Shown piece by piece: positions 19,001 through 27,092 of a stretch of DNA of 42,548 nt. The notes beneath the pieces are model-generated. The model was not told where the DNA came from. It saw only the letters and a list, made by a program, of their open reading frames with translations, and made no database searches. This DNA is from a virus: positions 1 through 42,548 of the IMG/VR virus record IMGVR_UViG_3300035698_025894. The stretch is one strand, 5' to 3'. Numbering within the stretch: position 1 is the stretch's first letter; each line of letters opens with the position of its first letter. The position numbers and the translations under genes are program-made.

Positions 19001-19586
19001 TATAGTAAGAAATTCCCTGGCCTTCAAGTTCCTTAATGAAATCATCGTGTGTTATGTCATTTTTCCCACTTATGTTATTATCAAAATAACTTTTTTGACC
19101 TTCGGTTTCCGTATTTGCGATAATTCTTTTAACTACTACTCTATCTGAATTTTGACTTATTTGGTCATCTACGTTTATATTTACAAATAATAAAGGGTTT
19201 AAAAAGCTTTCAAAAAACCAATTATCCTTTATTGAAAACGTAGAGGGTACTGGCAAATTAGTAAGCCTAATAGGTTCTCTTATTGCTTGGACTTTATATA
19301 TTTGAGCGTATGTTCCGTCAGGGTTTCTAACGGTTGCAAAATTATCATTTAATCCAGATAAAGACTGAATATTCGAATCTAGCCTTTTTATTTGATTTCT
19401 TAGATAACCGTATGCTGGAAGAGAAGCGCTAATCGGTAGCCCGTTTTCATCAAGCATTTCAATTTCAACTGTATCGTTGGTAGAAGTTGCAACTTCATTA
19501 AGGCCATTTATGATTTCCAAAGCATTTTTTTGAAGTCTCATAAATTGAGCTACTAATGAGCTTATAGAGTTTTTTGTTCCTGACAT
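16050..19586 (-). CDS. Large virion structural protein (1178 aa) with FN3-like and coiled-coil segments
   Basis: 1178 residues starting MSGTKNSISSLVAQFMRLQK. The N-terminal 50 residues look helical and could dock on the baseplate. A segment at about 630-665 (KGEQVEIQVMSISEAGW ... SSSIIVTFP) has the look of a fibronectin type III repeat as found in tail-tip proteins. It is followed by a short coiled coil at about 729-752 (SLFEKIQEITNEIDKLKAL). The C-terminal third is Gly/Ser-rich with a GYTGSTGSETP loop and beta strands. No enzymatic motif is seen. The position, 18 bases after the 729-aa gene and 21 bases before the 1797-aa gene, places it in the peripheral baseplate/fibre assembly set. The exact role is unknown. 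Confidence 0.6.
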   Translation of the reverse strand: MSGTKNSISSLVAQFMRLQKNALEIINGLNEVATSTNDTVEIEMLDENGLPISASLPAYGYLRNQIKRLDSNIQSLSGLNDNFATVRNPDGTYAQIYKVQAIREPIRLTNLPVPSTFSIKDNWFFESFLNPLLFVNINVDDQISQNSDRVVVKRIIANTETEGQKSYFDNNISGKNDITHDDFIKELEGQGISYYIDEDIVDLPLKVLRNVGSFGVLAFYDDEVRTNDISGNSIVETRRNYRLNSLNYTDVLTEITDGKSLDVGDHLVTENSSKYEITSVNRKESSVQLKRLSGYQPIKIGSEALEISSSEFSQREIQVNVGFDERQGVFFKAIDENFNIVGSLFSTGIAFFSSELTINNQGTIETLSTFYKSQVSDMGQIFLGMAKEKRIPSIFGLVPESPELDPDSFQVIQINKQLTDSVSSKTILEKVSAKSVLKNEILTLDKAIEKTKGQLNKGFSSASSISPQSQSSESINPKAIESKLNTLINEKVQKQDLYNSTVNEIAIRSLDTPQILEKPKYKIRGFFDIPNPKISDKTGDQEIIQFVKRYRYLSDSGTSQSSSLLKYKGIDGQTKEGSYSNWLIEKSEIRQKSYDSSKGTYVWEKEDTANSENININQIDIPITKGEQVEIQVMSISEAGWPENPLKSLWSSSIIVTFPDEISSNAMEFSMLSNAEDKAVIKIKEDLASLGLNEHLNGQFSVGSTVYAHKSDNIASGFYGPSGNPTSLFEKIQEITNEIDKLKALIDKAKGILEVYITDGESEPIKVSHGNTIKLTAGFYNQIFTDPTTTDSGKIAAKVYNIQLVNAAASELELASLTSGGQNLLISDSINSLPDYNGNLKYSKVPISITSLSNSDIVDENGVPKNVSYQQASPFASGNSFSQFIYPRFKSVGYNLDLYEPQANIYSGSYSYSGSLIGSSTLPINGESLIPFDPTITPSVNGGINGSVWIGGYTGSTGSETPNGNGALSEFCIHKDHPALNTGDGTSFIDLVKPDFNNSTIVYPEFRHSNYFQLDTSTSGYYKQLEFQKVNTPFFTGGTAASRSDSMYPNKLGFHQNDEYLIGKYSCGSYLFLAPKSSENIQVEGSTSLAKKKLQFGTENSINIPLIYQFRATDKLGNIGGFRADGALSNITYTKRIGLDIKVRNENTFSFDVEVTGKYKNDTLVSPNFFNIKSSPSI

Positions 19587-19604
19587 TTTTTTATTTACTT
19601 TTTC

Positions 19605-21794
19605 TTATGTATTATTAGTTAAACTTTGTCCTATTATATCAACCTGGAATTTATATTCATTTTCGTCTATGCAAACTATTTCAATTACCGGCTTATATCC
19701 AAAATTTATAAATACCTCCTCGTCTAAGCTAATAATAAATTTAGAATATTGAGTTCCAATTGGACTAGATTTCGGATATTTTCCAGTAGAGTCTGTATAA
19801 AAATTAATAAAATATTGACCCGGGTAAATGTCATCTCCAATAGAAAACCTGTATTTTTGTCCGGTTTTCCATTTCTGAAATGTGTCATCGATTCTTATTA
19901 ATATATCTGATGTTAAGCTAATCGGGGTTCCACCATTTATATGTTTAAAATAATTACTAAACTCATTTAAAGAAATAACATTTATATCTTCTGTACTGAG
20001 AGTTCCATAACCTTTATTATTACCTATATTAAATTCCTGGTTTGTGTTTTTAATAGTTACCTGATTTTCTACACTCCTATCTATCTGAGTTCCTGTTCCC
20101 TGTTTAATCGAGTCAAGGTCATAAGATATTTTAGCTGAAGTTTCGTTATTTATAATAGCTTTTATTAGGTCGTAATTTTGATTGATTAAACCCATAATCG
20201 ATTTAGTATTAGAAAAAAGAGCCTGATTAGCTGATAGATTTTTCTCTATTTCCTCTATTCTTCTATTAAAATTAACGGAGGTAGAGGTAGAGAGTATAAT
20301 ATTTTCAATGTTTGTTAATCTTTCTTCAATTTTAATAATACCTGTTGACGAATTATTTAATGTTTCACTTGCATCTTGTAAAACGTTCATTGAATCCATA
20401 AACATAGTTAATGAAAAAGTAGAATAATCATTAATTGCTTGTTCTACCCCTGCTTGATCTATATCAGTTTCAAATTTAATATTTAATTTAAGCCCCCAGC
20501 TGTTACCATTAAGCTTAGTAACTAAATTTGGTTTATATTTTTTTAACCTCGGAATGTAAGTATCGCCATCAGTTATTACATCATCTAAAAATAAAACTCC
20601 GTAAAGATTTGTAGCATAATCACTAGGGTTAGCAGGATCGTATACGTCATAATAGATTAAAACTGCATTAAATTCAAAATCCTTAGCAACAGCTACTGAA
20701 TTAAATTCCTCTATTGTAGTAATCCCGGGATTATCTAAAATTTCTTTATATGAATCTGGATCAAAATCAATTCCAATAGAATCTATTTGTGTACGAGCAT
20801 AAACTAATTCGTTTCCATTATTAGATTTTGTTATAATTAAAGAAGCGGGTTCAGTAAATTGCTCGTCTGAATAGTAAGTATTTGGAGTATCTCTCGGAGT
20901 ATACCAGTTACCTTCTCCTGTTGCTCCGTCTATTGTATCATAAAAAGTAACAGCGGGAGAACCTAATACATCGCTATCAAAAATTGATAAAGTAGTTAAT
21001 CCGCTTGGGTTAACTTCGCTAAAAGATCTTCCGTTAATATATTCTCTATTTAAAGGATCTATTGGAAGGTTTTGCCAAGAAAAATCCGGAAAGTAATTAG
21101 AATCTGAAATGTTTTTAAATAAAATAGTTGGAGTGCTACCATCCTTAGTTGGAACGTGGACATAAACTTCTGAGTAAGTATTATTTGTATTTTTAACGGA
21201 ATTTACTATATCTAAATTACCAATATATTTAATAACATTTGAATAATTAGCTCCTGTAAGCCCTAAGGATCCCGTTCCCCCTGTAGGGTCACCTTCAGTA
21301 TACCTTTTTTCTGTTTGTGGAAGATCGTTTATTAATAAAACAGTTTCTTGATCTAGGTTAGGAGAAACTAAATCTTCTGAAGCTGGCTGGAACCTTATGG
21401 CTCCGGTTTCCTTTAACCACTTAAAGAAAAGTCTTTCGGAAACGTTTTGCTTTATGTCTTGGTCATATTCATCGCTTCCAATAATAGTGCTTTCTATATT
21501 TAAACAATAACTTTGAAAACTTTGAGAAAAATCAATATTTCCATCCCCCGTTATTATTTTTCCAGCAGAAGTAGACCAATCTAAAAAAGCTCCGTCGGGA
21601 CCATTAAGTTTAACTTTATTATCTAAAGAACTTGAGTTGTCTATATCTGGAATATTAAGTAACGCAAATTTAGAAAACTTAAATTTATTAGTAGAATTAT
21701 TAAAAGTCGTTGTTATATCCTCAGAAGAAGAAGAAAAACTATAAAAAGTTCCACCTTGTACTTGTAAAGGTCTTATAAATGGTGTTTTTGCCAT
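19605..21794 (-). CDS. Structural protein (729 aa) with central coiled coil
   Basis: 729 residues starting MAKTPFIRPLQVQGGTFYSF; the ATG is directly preceded by TATAAATA. The first 470 residues are beta-rich, with a small Gly-Thr loop (DPTGGTGSLGLTG). Residues about 485-550 form a helical coiled-coil stretch (IKIEERLTNIENIIL, NRRIEEIEKNLSANQ), followed by a C-terminal beta domain (GYKPVIEIVCIDENEYKFQV). The coiled coil suggests a trimeric or dimeric elongated protein such as a fibre connector. No family is recognised; position gives it a virion role. Confidence 0.55.
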   Translation of the reverse strand: MAKTPFIRPLQVQGGTFYSFSSSSEDITTTFNNSTNKFKFSKFALLNIPDIDNSSSLDNKVKLNGPDGAFLDWSTSAGKIITGDGNIDFSQSFQSYCLNIESTIIGSDEYDQDIKQNVSERLFFKWLKETGAIRFQPASEDLVSPNLDQETVLLINDLPQTEKRYTEGDPTGGTGSLGLTGANYSNVIKYIGNLDIVNSVKNTNNTYSEVYVHVPTKDGSTPTILFKNISDSNYFPDFSWQNLPIDPLNREYINGRSFSEVNPSGLTTLSIFDSDVLGSPAVTFYDTIDGATGEGNWYTPRDTPNTYYSDEQFTEPASLIITKSNNGNELVYARTQIDSIGIDFDPDSYKEILDNPGITTIEEFNSVAVAKDFEFNAVLIYYDVYDPANPSDYATNLYGVLFLDDVITDGDTYIPRLKKYKPNLVTKLNGNSWGLKLNIKFETDIDQAGVEQAINDYSTFSLTMFMDSMNVLQDASETLNNSSTGIIKIEERLTNIENIILSTSTSVNFNRRIEEIEKNLSANQALFSNTKSIMGLINQNYDLIKAIINNETSAKISYDLDSIKQGTGTQIDRSVENQVTIKNTNQEFNIGNNKGYGTLSTEDINVISLNEFSNYFKHINGGTPISLTSDILIRIDDTFQKWKTGQKYRFSIGDDIYPGQYFINFYTDSTGKYPKSSPIGTQYSKFIISLDEEVFINFGYKPVIEIVCIDENEYKFQVDIIGQSLTNNT

Positions 21795-21810
21795 TATTTA
21801 TATTTTAATT

Positions 21811-22689
21811 TTAAATTGTCATATTTGTAGATGATAAAATCACCCAAGATCCTTTTTGAGAAACAGAATCCTGATCTATTCTTGGCTCCCAAATTAGATT
21901 AATTGATGCTCTATAAGATAATCCTGCTGCTACTGTAACAGAAGATCCCCAGCCACCCTGTAAAGAATTAGTATTAAATCCGGTATAAAATGCTCCCTGA
22001 ATTCCGGTTTCTATACTTCCAGTGGCTCCGTTGGTACTAATAACAGTCAATTCAAAACCTGCTGGTAAAGAAGATACAGTTGATCCATCACCAACGCTTA
22101 GCATAAATCCACCAACACTGGATAAATCAGCATAAATAATATTTTCAAGTCCGGTTATTTCGTAAGGAGCTGCCGCAGTTGTAGATATTCCTCCCCCTGT
22201 GCTATCGGGAAAATTTGAGCCTGCGGTTAAACCAGAATTTATTATAGTATTTGTATTAACCAAGCTTGCGGCAGGACCTATTTTTAATCTTCCGTTTATT
22301 TCGGTTTTTCCGTTAAACGAAGCAGTAGAACCAGCAGAAAAATCTATATTATTTTTTACATTTACTTGCCCCTCTAGATTAGCAGTTCCGCTAGAAAGAA
22401 AATTCTTAGTTATTAACGATTCGAAATTTCCTACTCCAGAGGAATTAATAGAGGCTAAGCTTGTGCCTGATGCTGGAAAAACTAGACTATTAAAAGCCCC
22501 AGATTTTGCTGATATTTTTCCAGTTGTTGTACCTGTTAAATTTAGTACCCCGTTATTAGTATCTATACCAAAAACGTCACTATATTCATTAATCCAATTA
22601 TTTATAATTCTAAAATTTGAATTAACTCTATTTCTAGAACTTGATATTCCGTCGCTTCCTTTTAATTCAGTTATATTTACTGTAGCCAT
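21811..22689 (-). CDS. Small tail fibre or tip protein with repetitive beta shaft
   Basis: 292 residues starting MATVNITELKGSDGISSSRN. The N-terminus (SSRNRVNSNFRIINNWI) resembles the adaptor helix of the collagen-like fibres, where DK(I/L/V)N-x2-F occurs. Residues about 45-150 are short repeated strands with Gly/Ser turns (GVLNLTGTTTGKISAKSGAF, NIDFSAGSTASFNGKTEING), typical of triple-stranded fibre shafts. A C-terminal domain follows with GFMLSVGDGSTV and YRASINLIWEPRID. There are no collagen triplets. It begins the minus-strand run downstream of the divergent phoH gene, so its promoter must lie in the 75-90 bases between the two starts or upstream through phoH. Confidence 0.6.
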   Translation of the reverse strand: MATVNITELKGSDGISSSRNRVNSNFRIINNWINEYSDVFGIDTNNGVLNLTGTTTGKISAKSGAFNSLVFPASGTSLASINSSGVGNFESLITKNFLSSGTANLEGQVNVKNNIDFSAGSTASFNGKTEINGRLKIGPAASLVNTNTIINSGLTAGSNFPDSTGGGISTTAAAPYEITGLENIIYADLSSVGGFMLSVGDGSTVSSLPAGFELTVISTNGATGSIETGIQGAFYTGFNTNSLQGGWGSSVTVAAGLSYRASINLIWEPRIDQDSVSQKGSWVILSSTNMTI

Positions 22690-22776
22690 TTTTTAATATT
22701 TTTTCTTTATTCTAAGTTGAAATATATATCCTACCACGACAAACAGTAAAAATTCTAAAAATTAGTGGTAAAAAAC

Positions 22777-23544
22777 ATGGGAAGGAAAAAGCGTTCAGAT
22801 AACGAAGAGATTGATTTCATATTAAGGGATATGGAAGAATCAAGAAAAGAAGATTCAGTAGGAAATAAGGAAATTAGATATTTGGACTCTAGTCTAAAAA
22901 AAATTACACTAAAACCTGCTCAATCTATAATGGTAAATAAATTTAGGGAAAATCAAATATTATTTGTTTTTGGACCAGCAGGAACTGCAAAAACTTTTAC
23001 TTCTTGCTATTGTGCCTTAGATGCTCTTTCAAACAGCGAGAGTATATCAAAAATTTTATTAATTAAGCCAACTATAGAAGCTAGCAAATCATTGGGTTAT
23101 TTACCTGGTGACGAAAAGGAAAAAACTGATCCTTTTATGCAATCTTATTATGATAATTTAAGTAAAATAATAGGACCTGCTAAACTTAGTACTATGCTAA
23201 CACAAACTAACACAATAAAAGTTGAGAATCTTCAATATATGAGAGGAAGGACATTTGATAATTCAATAGTTTTACTAGACGAAGCACAAAACTGTAATTA
23301 TAAAGAAATTATGCTAGCTATTACTAGACTAGGTAAAAATTCAAAAATGATTATATTTGGAGATATTTCTCAATATGACATCAGGGAAAAAGACGTAGCA
23401 CTAAAAGAATTTTTCCAGCTTTTCCAAAAAGTTGATAAGGTAGGGCTTTTTGAATTTGAAAATAAAGATATAGTTAGGTCCGAAATTTTAATAGAAATTA
23501 CAAGGGTTTACGAAAAATGGAGAAAGGAAAAAAACCTAGATTAA
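22777..23544 (+). CDS. phoH: PhoH-like P-loop ATPase
   Basis: 255 residues if translation begins at the ATG at 22777 (MGRKKRSDNEE). The frame also opens at a GTG 12 bases earlier, but ATG with its A-rich leader is preferred. Motifs from this start are Walker A GPAGTAKT (66-73), LPGD (109-112), the PhoH-type ENLQYMRGRTF (150-160), Walker B VLLDEAQN (165-172) and FGDISQYD (194-201). These are all diagnostic of PhoH, a predicted RNA-associated ATPase common in T4-type and marine phages; its role in infection is not settled. It is the only plus-strand gene here, set inside the baseplate operons. Its stop codon overlaps the stop of the convergent propeller gene within ATTAAT, and no terminator hairpin separates them. 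Confidence 0.92.
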   Translation: MGRKKRSDNEEIDFILRDMEESRKEDSVGNKEIRYLDSSLKKITLKPAQSIMVNKFRENQILFVFGPAGTAKTFTSCYCALDALSNSESISKILLIKPTIEASKSLGYLPGDEKEKTDPFMQSYYDNLSKIIGPAKLSTMLTQTNTIKVENLQYMRGRTFDNSIVLLDEAQNCNYKEIMLAITRLGKNSKMIIFGDISQYDIREKDVALKEFFQLFQKVDKVGLFEFENKDIVRSEILIEITRVYEKWRKEKNLD

Positions 23545-26500
23545 TCTAAATCATTAAACGTAGCATCAGGATTATTACTAATAATAATTCCAGACCCAAA
23601 ATCGGGTTTGGAATTATTATTTATTTTTTCGGTTTTTTCTTTTAAATCTTCGATAAGCCTATAAAAATCACTATTTTTAGTTGTAGATTTTTTTGGAAAT
23701 CCATAGTCTTCTGAATTAATAATACTTGGATCCATATCAGAGATTTTTATTTCTAAGTGATTTATTACTTCAATAAAAGAAGTTTTTGATACTTCATAAA
23801 CGTTTCCGTTAGAATCTTCTACAGAATTACATATAGTATATAAACCGGCTTCGTTAAAAGTATAAATAAAATACGGGGAATTTTTAATATCTAAAAGTTC
23901 TTCTCCAGTTTTTTGGTTAATTAGTATCCAACGATATTCAGATTTTCCAAATATACTAGAATCATAATTACTGAAAAATACGGTAGACATAATTGGAACT
24001 TTCATATTTTTTTCATCCCTATGTAAATTTGCCCATTTCCAAGCACTAGTACCAGAATTAGATAATATAGAACCCATAGATTTTCCAGTTTTTATAACAG
24101 GAGCTACAGAAAGGCCAGTTAATATTTCCCTTCCTTCTCCTGTGTTATTTCCTGCATAAAATAAATCTCCAGAGTCTGAATCAGTATAAACGAAATTAGT
24201 TTTAATAAATCCGGTAGAACCTAATAAATCCAAGTCGTAATAATCTATTTTTTCTCCTTCTAGGGTAGTTTTTAATATCGACCTATATTCGGTTCCCCCG
24301 CTTAATCCTTTATATAAAGAATGCGTATAATTAGAAGAAACTGAAGATTGTTCCAATGAAATAGGAATTTCTCCATTATAAAGATTAATTTCATAAGAAT
24401 TTAAAACCTCTGAATATCCTCTAGGTTCTACTGTAATAATTACACTTCCGTATTCACTTTCTATTGATTCTATATTATTTCCAAATATAGGTAGAGATGA
24501 ACCAGTTATAGAATGAAATATATAATGTTTATTTAAACCCGATGAACTAGCCATAGATTTATCGTTTATAACATTCATATTTATTTTACTGTCTATAAGT
24601 TTACCTGTAGAATCTACTAAAATATAAAATCCGTAATTTCCCGCGGTAATACCAGTACCTATCTGGGTACCACTAAATGAAAATGAAGTTGAATTAGCAT
24701 ATCCAGTTATTAATGAGGTACCGTTACTTTTTTCTGTACTTACATTTAAAACTTTTACTAATTCTCCCGGTCCCTCTCCGGAGTTTATACTATTAACGGA
24801 TTTTAAATTTAAATCCTTATCCATTATTAAACGTATATTGTTACTATTTAGTGTTCCCTTATTAGTTCCAATAATTTTTGGTAAACCAATAAAATCAAAT
24901 CTTTTTTTATCTTCCTCTGCATAAGTATATAAAAGAGCTTCACTTCCCTCTATGTTAGCAGAAATACTTATTCTATTTTTTATTATTTCTATTTTTGCAT
25001 TACTTATAAATGATGAACTGTTAACATTAGTAGGGAAATTTCTAAAAGATTTAAGGAAATATTTTTTCCTTATTTCGAAAGGAAGGTTTAGGTCCATTCC
25101 ACCAAAAGAAGTTTCCGAACCTATATTATGATCTATTTCCATAATGAATAAACCCATATTTCCCGTTGCTCCGCTGTCGTACCACGAAGGAAAGTAAGGA
25201 GATCCAGTTCCCCCTGAATATTCAGAAAGGATCCATGGATAATCCCCAGTTGATCCTTGAATATTAGGTGAATTAATATTAGATATACCTACAGCAGAAC
25301 CTGTTGGCCCTCCACCAGATGCTCCACCTGGATAGTTTCCATAAATAAATTCCCCGGCTTCTATATTATTTTTATATCCTCCTAATACATATAAGGATTG
25401 GTTATCCTCAGAATTTTTTATATCATAGATATAAGTTGAATTTCCTCTAATTGTATTATATCCCTTTAATTGTCCAGATTTATTATAATAAACGACTAAA
25501 CCCAGATCTGAAGGTGCCGGGGATCCACTTGTTGAATTCGGGTTATTAACAATTACTGTAGTACCGTCTTCCTTTTTACCAAGATTTATAGAATCAGTAG
25601 AGTTTATACTTAAACCTATAACATAGGTATCACCTAATATATTTACACTCAAATTTGGAGTTGCAGTAGAAATATCACTAGATCCTGTCATTCCAGAAAA
25701 CCATAAATTATTAGGAATTTTACTAGCCTCTTTTAATTCAAAATAATCGGCTATTTCTCCTTTGTTCCAATATTCTTCCTTTCCTGCACTTCCGTCAGAA
25801 ATATCAGATAAAGAGGTACTTAGAAATAAGTTACGTTTATCTAAACCTGGATGTTTACCTACAAGATATAAATCTTGGTAAGTTCTCCAAGAAGGATATT
25901 GCCAAGAATATTTATCAACTCTGGGTATTTTTAATTCGTCTGAAGGTGTATGGTTAACGAAATTCCATCCAGTGGCTCCTATATTTTTTGAAGAAGCGTA
26001 GATATGAGGGGTAACATAATCAAATACCGAAATTGTATCTAAACAGGTTAATAAAATATTTTCCGGATAATATAAGCTTTTTTCATTTTTTGATTTGCTT
26101 AAAAAAGATCCTATTTCAGTAACCTGGTTATTAGGAATGTCTGAATTACTAGAGGTATAGTTTATTATATTATTTCCATTAAAGTAAAATAAACCATTTC
26201 CTTCCCCATTATGTCCGTTACCAACAGCAAAAAATACTTGGCCGTTATTTGCAGATTTTACTATTCTTATTTCAGAAGGACTTGGTATATCAGAATTTAA
26301 AGAATTCCAAACTTTGTATTCATTTTCAGAGCTTAAAAATACTAACCCGTTTTTTGTTCCTATCCATAAATTATTATCGTCGTCAAAATCCAAGCTATAA
26401 CTTACAGAAGAAGGCAATCCTGAATTTTCTGAATTTAATATTCTAACTGAATTTAGCATATTTCCTGAATCAAGAAGGGGTAAATTAATTCTATTACTTC

Positions 26501-27092
26501 CTCCGGCAAATATTATTATTCCTATTTCTGTTGCTACCCAATATTCATAAGTTTTACCGTTAATTCCTTTAGCCTTTATGTCATAGGTATGAGTCCAGTT
26601 ATAGTCAGTTAGTAATTCTTTCCATTTATTTATGGCTTCTTCATACCTAAATAAATATCCACCAGTAACTCCTATAGGGCCAGTAGATCCTGTAACTCCC
26701 ATTCCACCATTAAGTTCCGTTACAAAAGCTAAAGTTTCTCCACCAAACGGGCTTGAATAAATTTTACTTGTTTCGTAAGAATCTCCGGTTAAACCAAGAT
26801 CCTGATGTGTCCAGGTTTTAGCATTTTGTGCATATTCTCCTATTAGTTTAAATATACCAACATTAGAAACATAAGGAGCTGTTGCACAGCCTATCCATTT
26901 ATTATTATATTCATCTATGGAAATAGATCGGGTATCTAAATAATATGGAAGATTACTGGGGACTGAAGAATTTTCAGAATTATATACAGTAAAATTAGAA
27001 CCGTCATATTTTACTATATCTGCTCCAGTAATCCAAATATCATTAGAAGAATCTATACTAATATCTGTTATTGTATTTTCTAAACTTGCCAT
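23541..27092 (-). CDS. Large virion protein with Reg_prop-like beta-propeller repeats and PKD-like C-terminus
   Basis: 1183 residues starting MASLENTITDISIDSSNDIW. The N-terminal 370 residues repeat the pattern (N)DLWIG/T-x-GL-x(F/Y)-(D)G-x-WxxYNSxNSxxPS: NDIWITGADIVKYDG at 17, NNKWIGCATAP at 64, NNLWIGTKNGLVFL near 250 and NGLFYFNGNNIINY near 305. This is the Reg_prop blade pattern known from Bacteroidota hybrid two-component sensors. A GVTGSTGPIGVTGG loop is inserted in it. The middle is beta-rich and unassigned. Near residue 1087 a PKD-like strand set occurs (FNEAGLYTICNSVEDSNGN), and the C-terminus is polar. It is probably a sugar- or receptor-binding baseplate appendage. The start overlaps the previous stop as TAATG. 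Confidence 0.65.
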   Translation of the reverse strand: MASLENTITDISIDSSNDIWITGADIVKYDGSNFTVYNSENSSVPSNLPYYLDTRSISIDEYNNKWIGCATAPYVSNVGIFKLIGEYAQNAKTWTHQDLGLTGDSYETSKIYSSPFGGETLAFVTELNGGMGVTGSTGPIGVTGGYLFRYEEAINKWKELLTDYNWTHTYDIKAKGINGKTYEYWVATEIGIIIFAGGSNRINLPLLDSGNMLNSVRILNSENSGLPSSVSYSLDFDDDNNLWIGTKNGLVFLSSENEYKVWNSLNSDIPSPSEIRIVKSANNGQVFFAVGNGHNGEGNGLFYFNGNNIINYTSSNSDIPNNQVTEIGSFLSKSKNEKSLYYPENILLTCLDTISVFDYVTPHIYASSKNIGATGWNFVNHTPSDELKIPRVDKYSWQYPSWRTYQDLYLVGKHPGLDKRNLFLSTSLSDISDGSAGKEEYWNKGEIADYFELKEASKIPNNLWFSGMTGSSDISTATPNLSVNILGDTYVIGLSINSTDSINLGKKEDGTTVIVNNPNSTSGSPAPSDLGLVVYYNKSGQLKGYNTIRGNSTYIYDIKNSEDNQSLYVLGGYKNNIEAGEFIYGNYPGGASGGGPTGSAVGISNINSPNIQGSTGDYPWILSEYSGGTGSPYFPSWYDSGATGNMGLFIMEIDHNIGSETSFGGMDLNLPFEIRKKYFLKSFRNFPTNVNSSSFISNAKIEIIKNRISISANIEGSEALLYTYAEEDKKRFDFIGLPKIIGTNKGTLNSNNIRLIMDKDLNLKSVNSINSGEGPGELVKVLNVSTEKSNGTSLITGYANSTSFSFSGTQIGTGITAGNYGFYILVDSTGKLIDSKINMNVINDKSMASSSGLNKHYIFHSITGSSLPIFGNNIESIESEYGSVIITVEPRGYSEVLNSYEINLYNGEIPISLEQSSVSSNYTHSLYKGLSGGTEYRSILKTTLEGEKIDYYDLDLLGSTGFIKTNFVYTDSDSGDLFYAGNNTGEGREILTGLSVAPVIKTGKSMGSILSNSGTSAWKWANLHRDEKNMKVPIMSTVFFSNYDSSIFGKSEYRWILINQKTGEELLDIKNSPYFIYTFNEAGLYTICNSVEDSNGNVYEVSKTSFIEVINHLEIKISDMDPSIINSEDYGFPKKSTTKNSDFYRLIEDLKEKTEKINNNSKPDFGSGIIISNNPDATFNDLD

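Noticed and set aside
21795-21802. TATAAATA as a T4-type late promoter before the 729-aa gene
   Set aside because: It touches the start codon, so a transcript beginning downstream would lose the ATG; more likely it is just the A-rich translation leader.
22199-22696. 165-residue plus-strand frame over the small fibre gene
   Set aside because: The minus-strand frame has fibre-type sequence and a proper start; the plus frame has low-complexity hydrophobic shadow sequence.
22765-22776. GTG start of phoH
   Set aside because: The ATG 12 bases later has a better A-rich leader and gives the usual basic N-terminus; the GTG also forms part of a TACCAC/GTGGTA inverted repeat.
23520-23560. Bidirectional terminator between phoH and the propeller gene
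   Set aside because: No GC-rich stem or U-tract is present; stops overlap directly.
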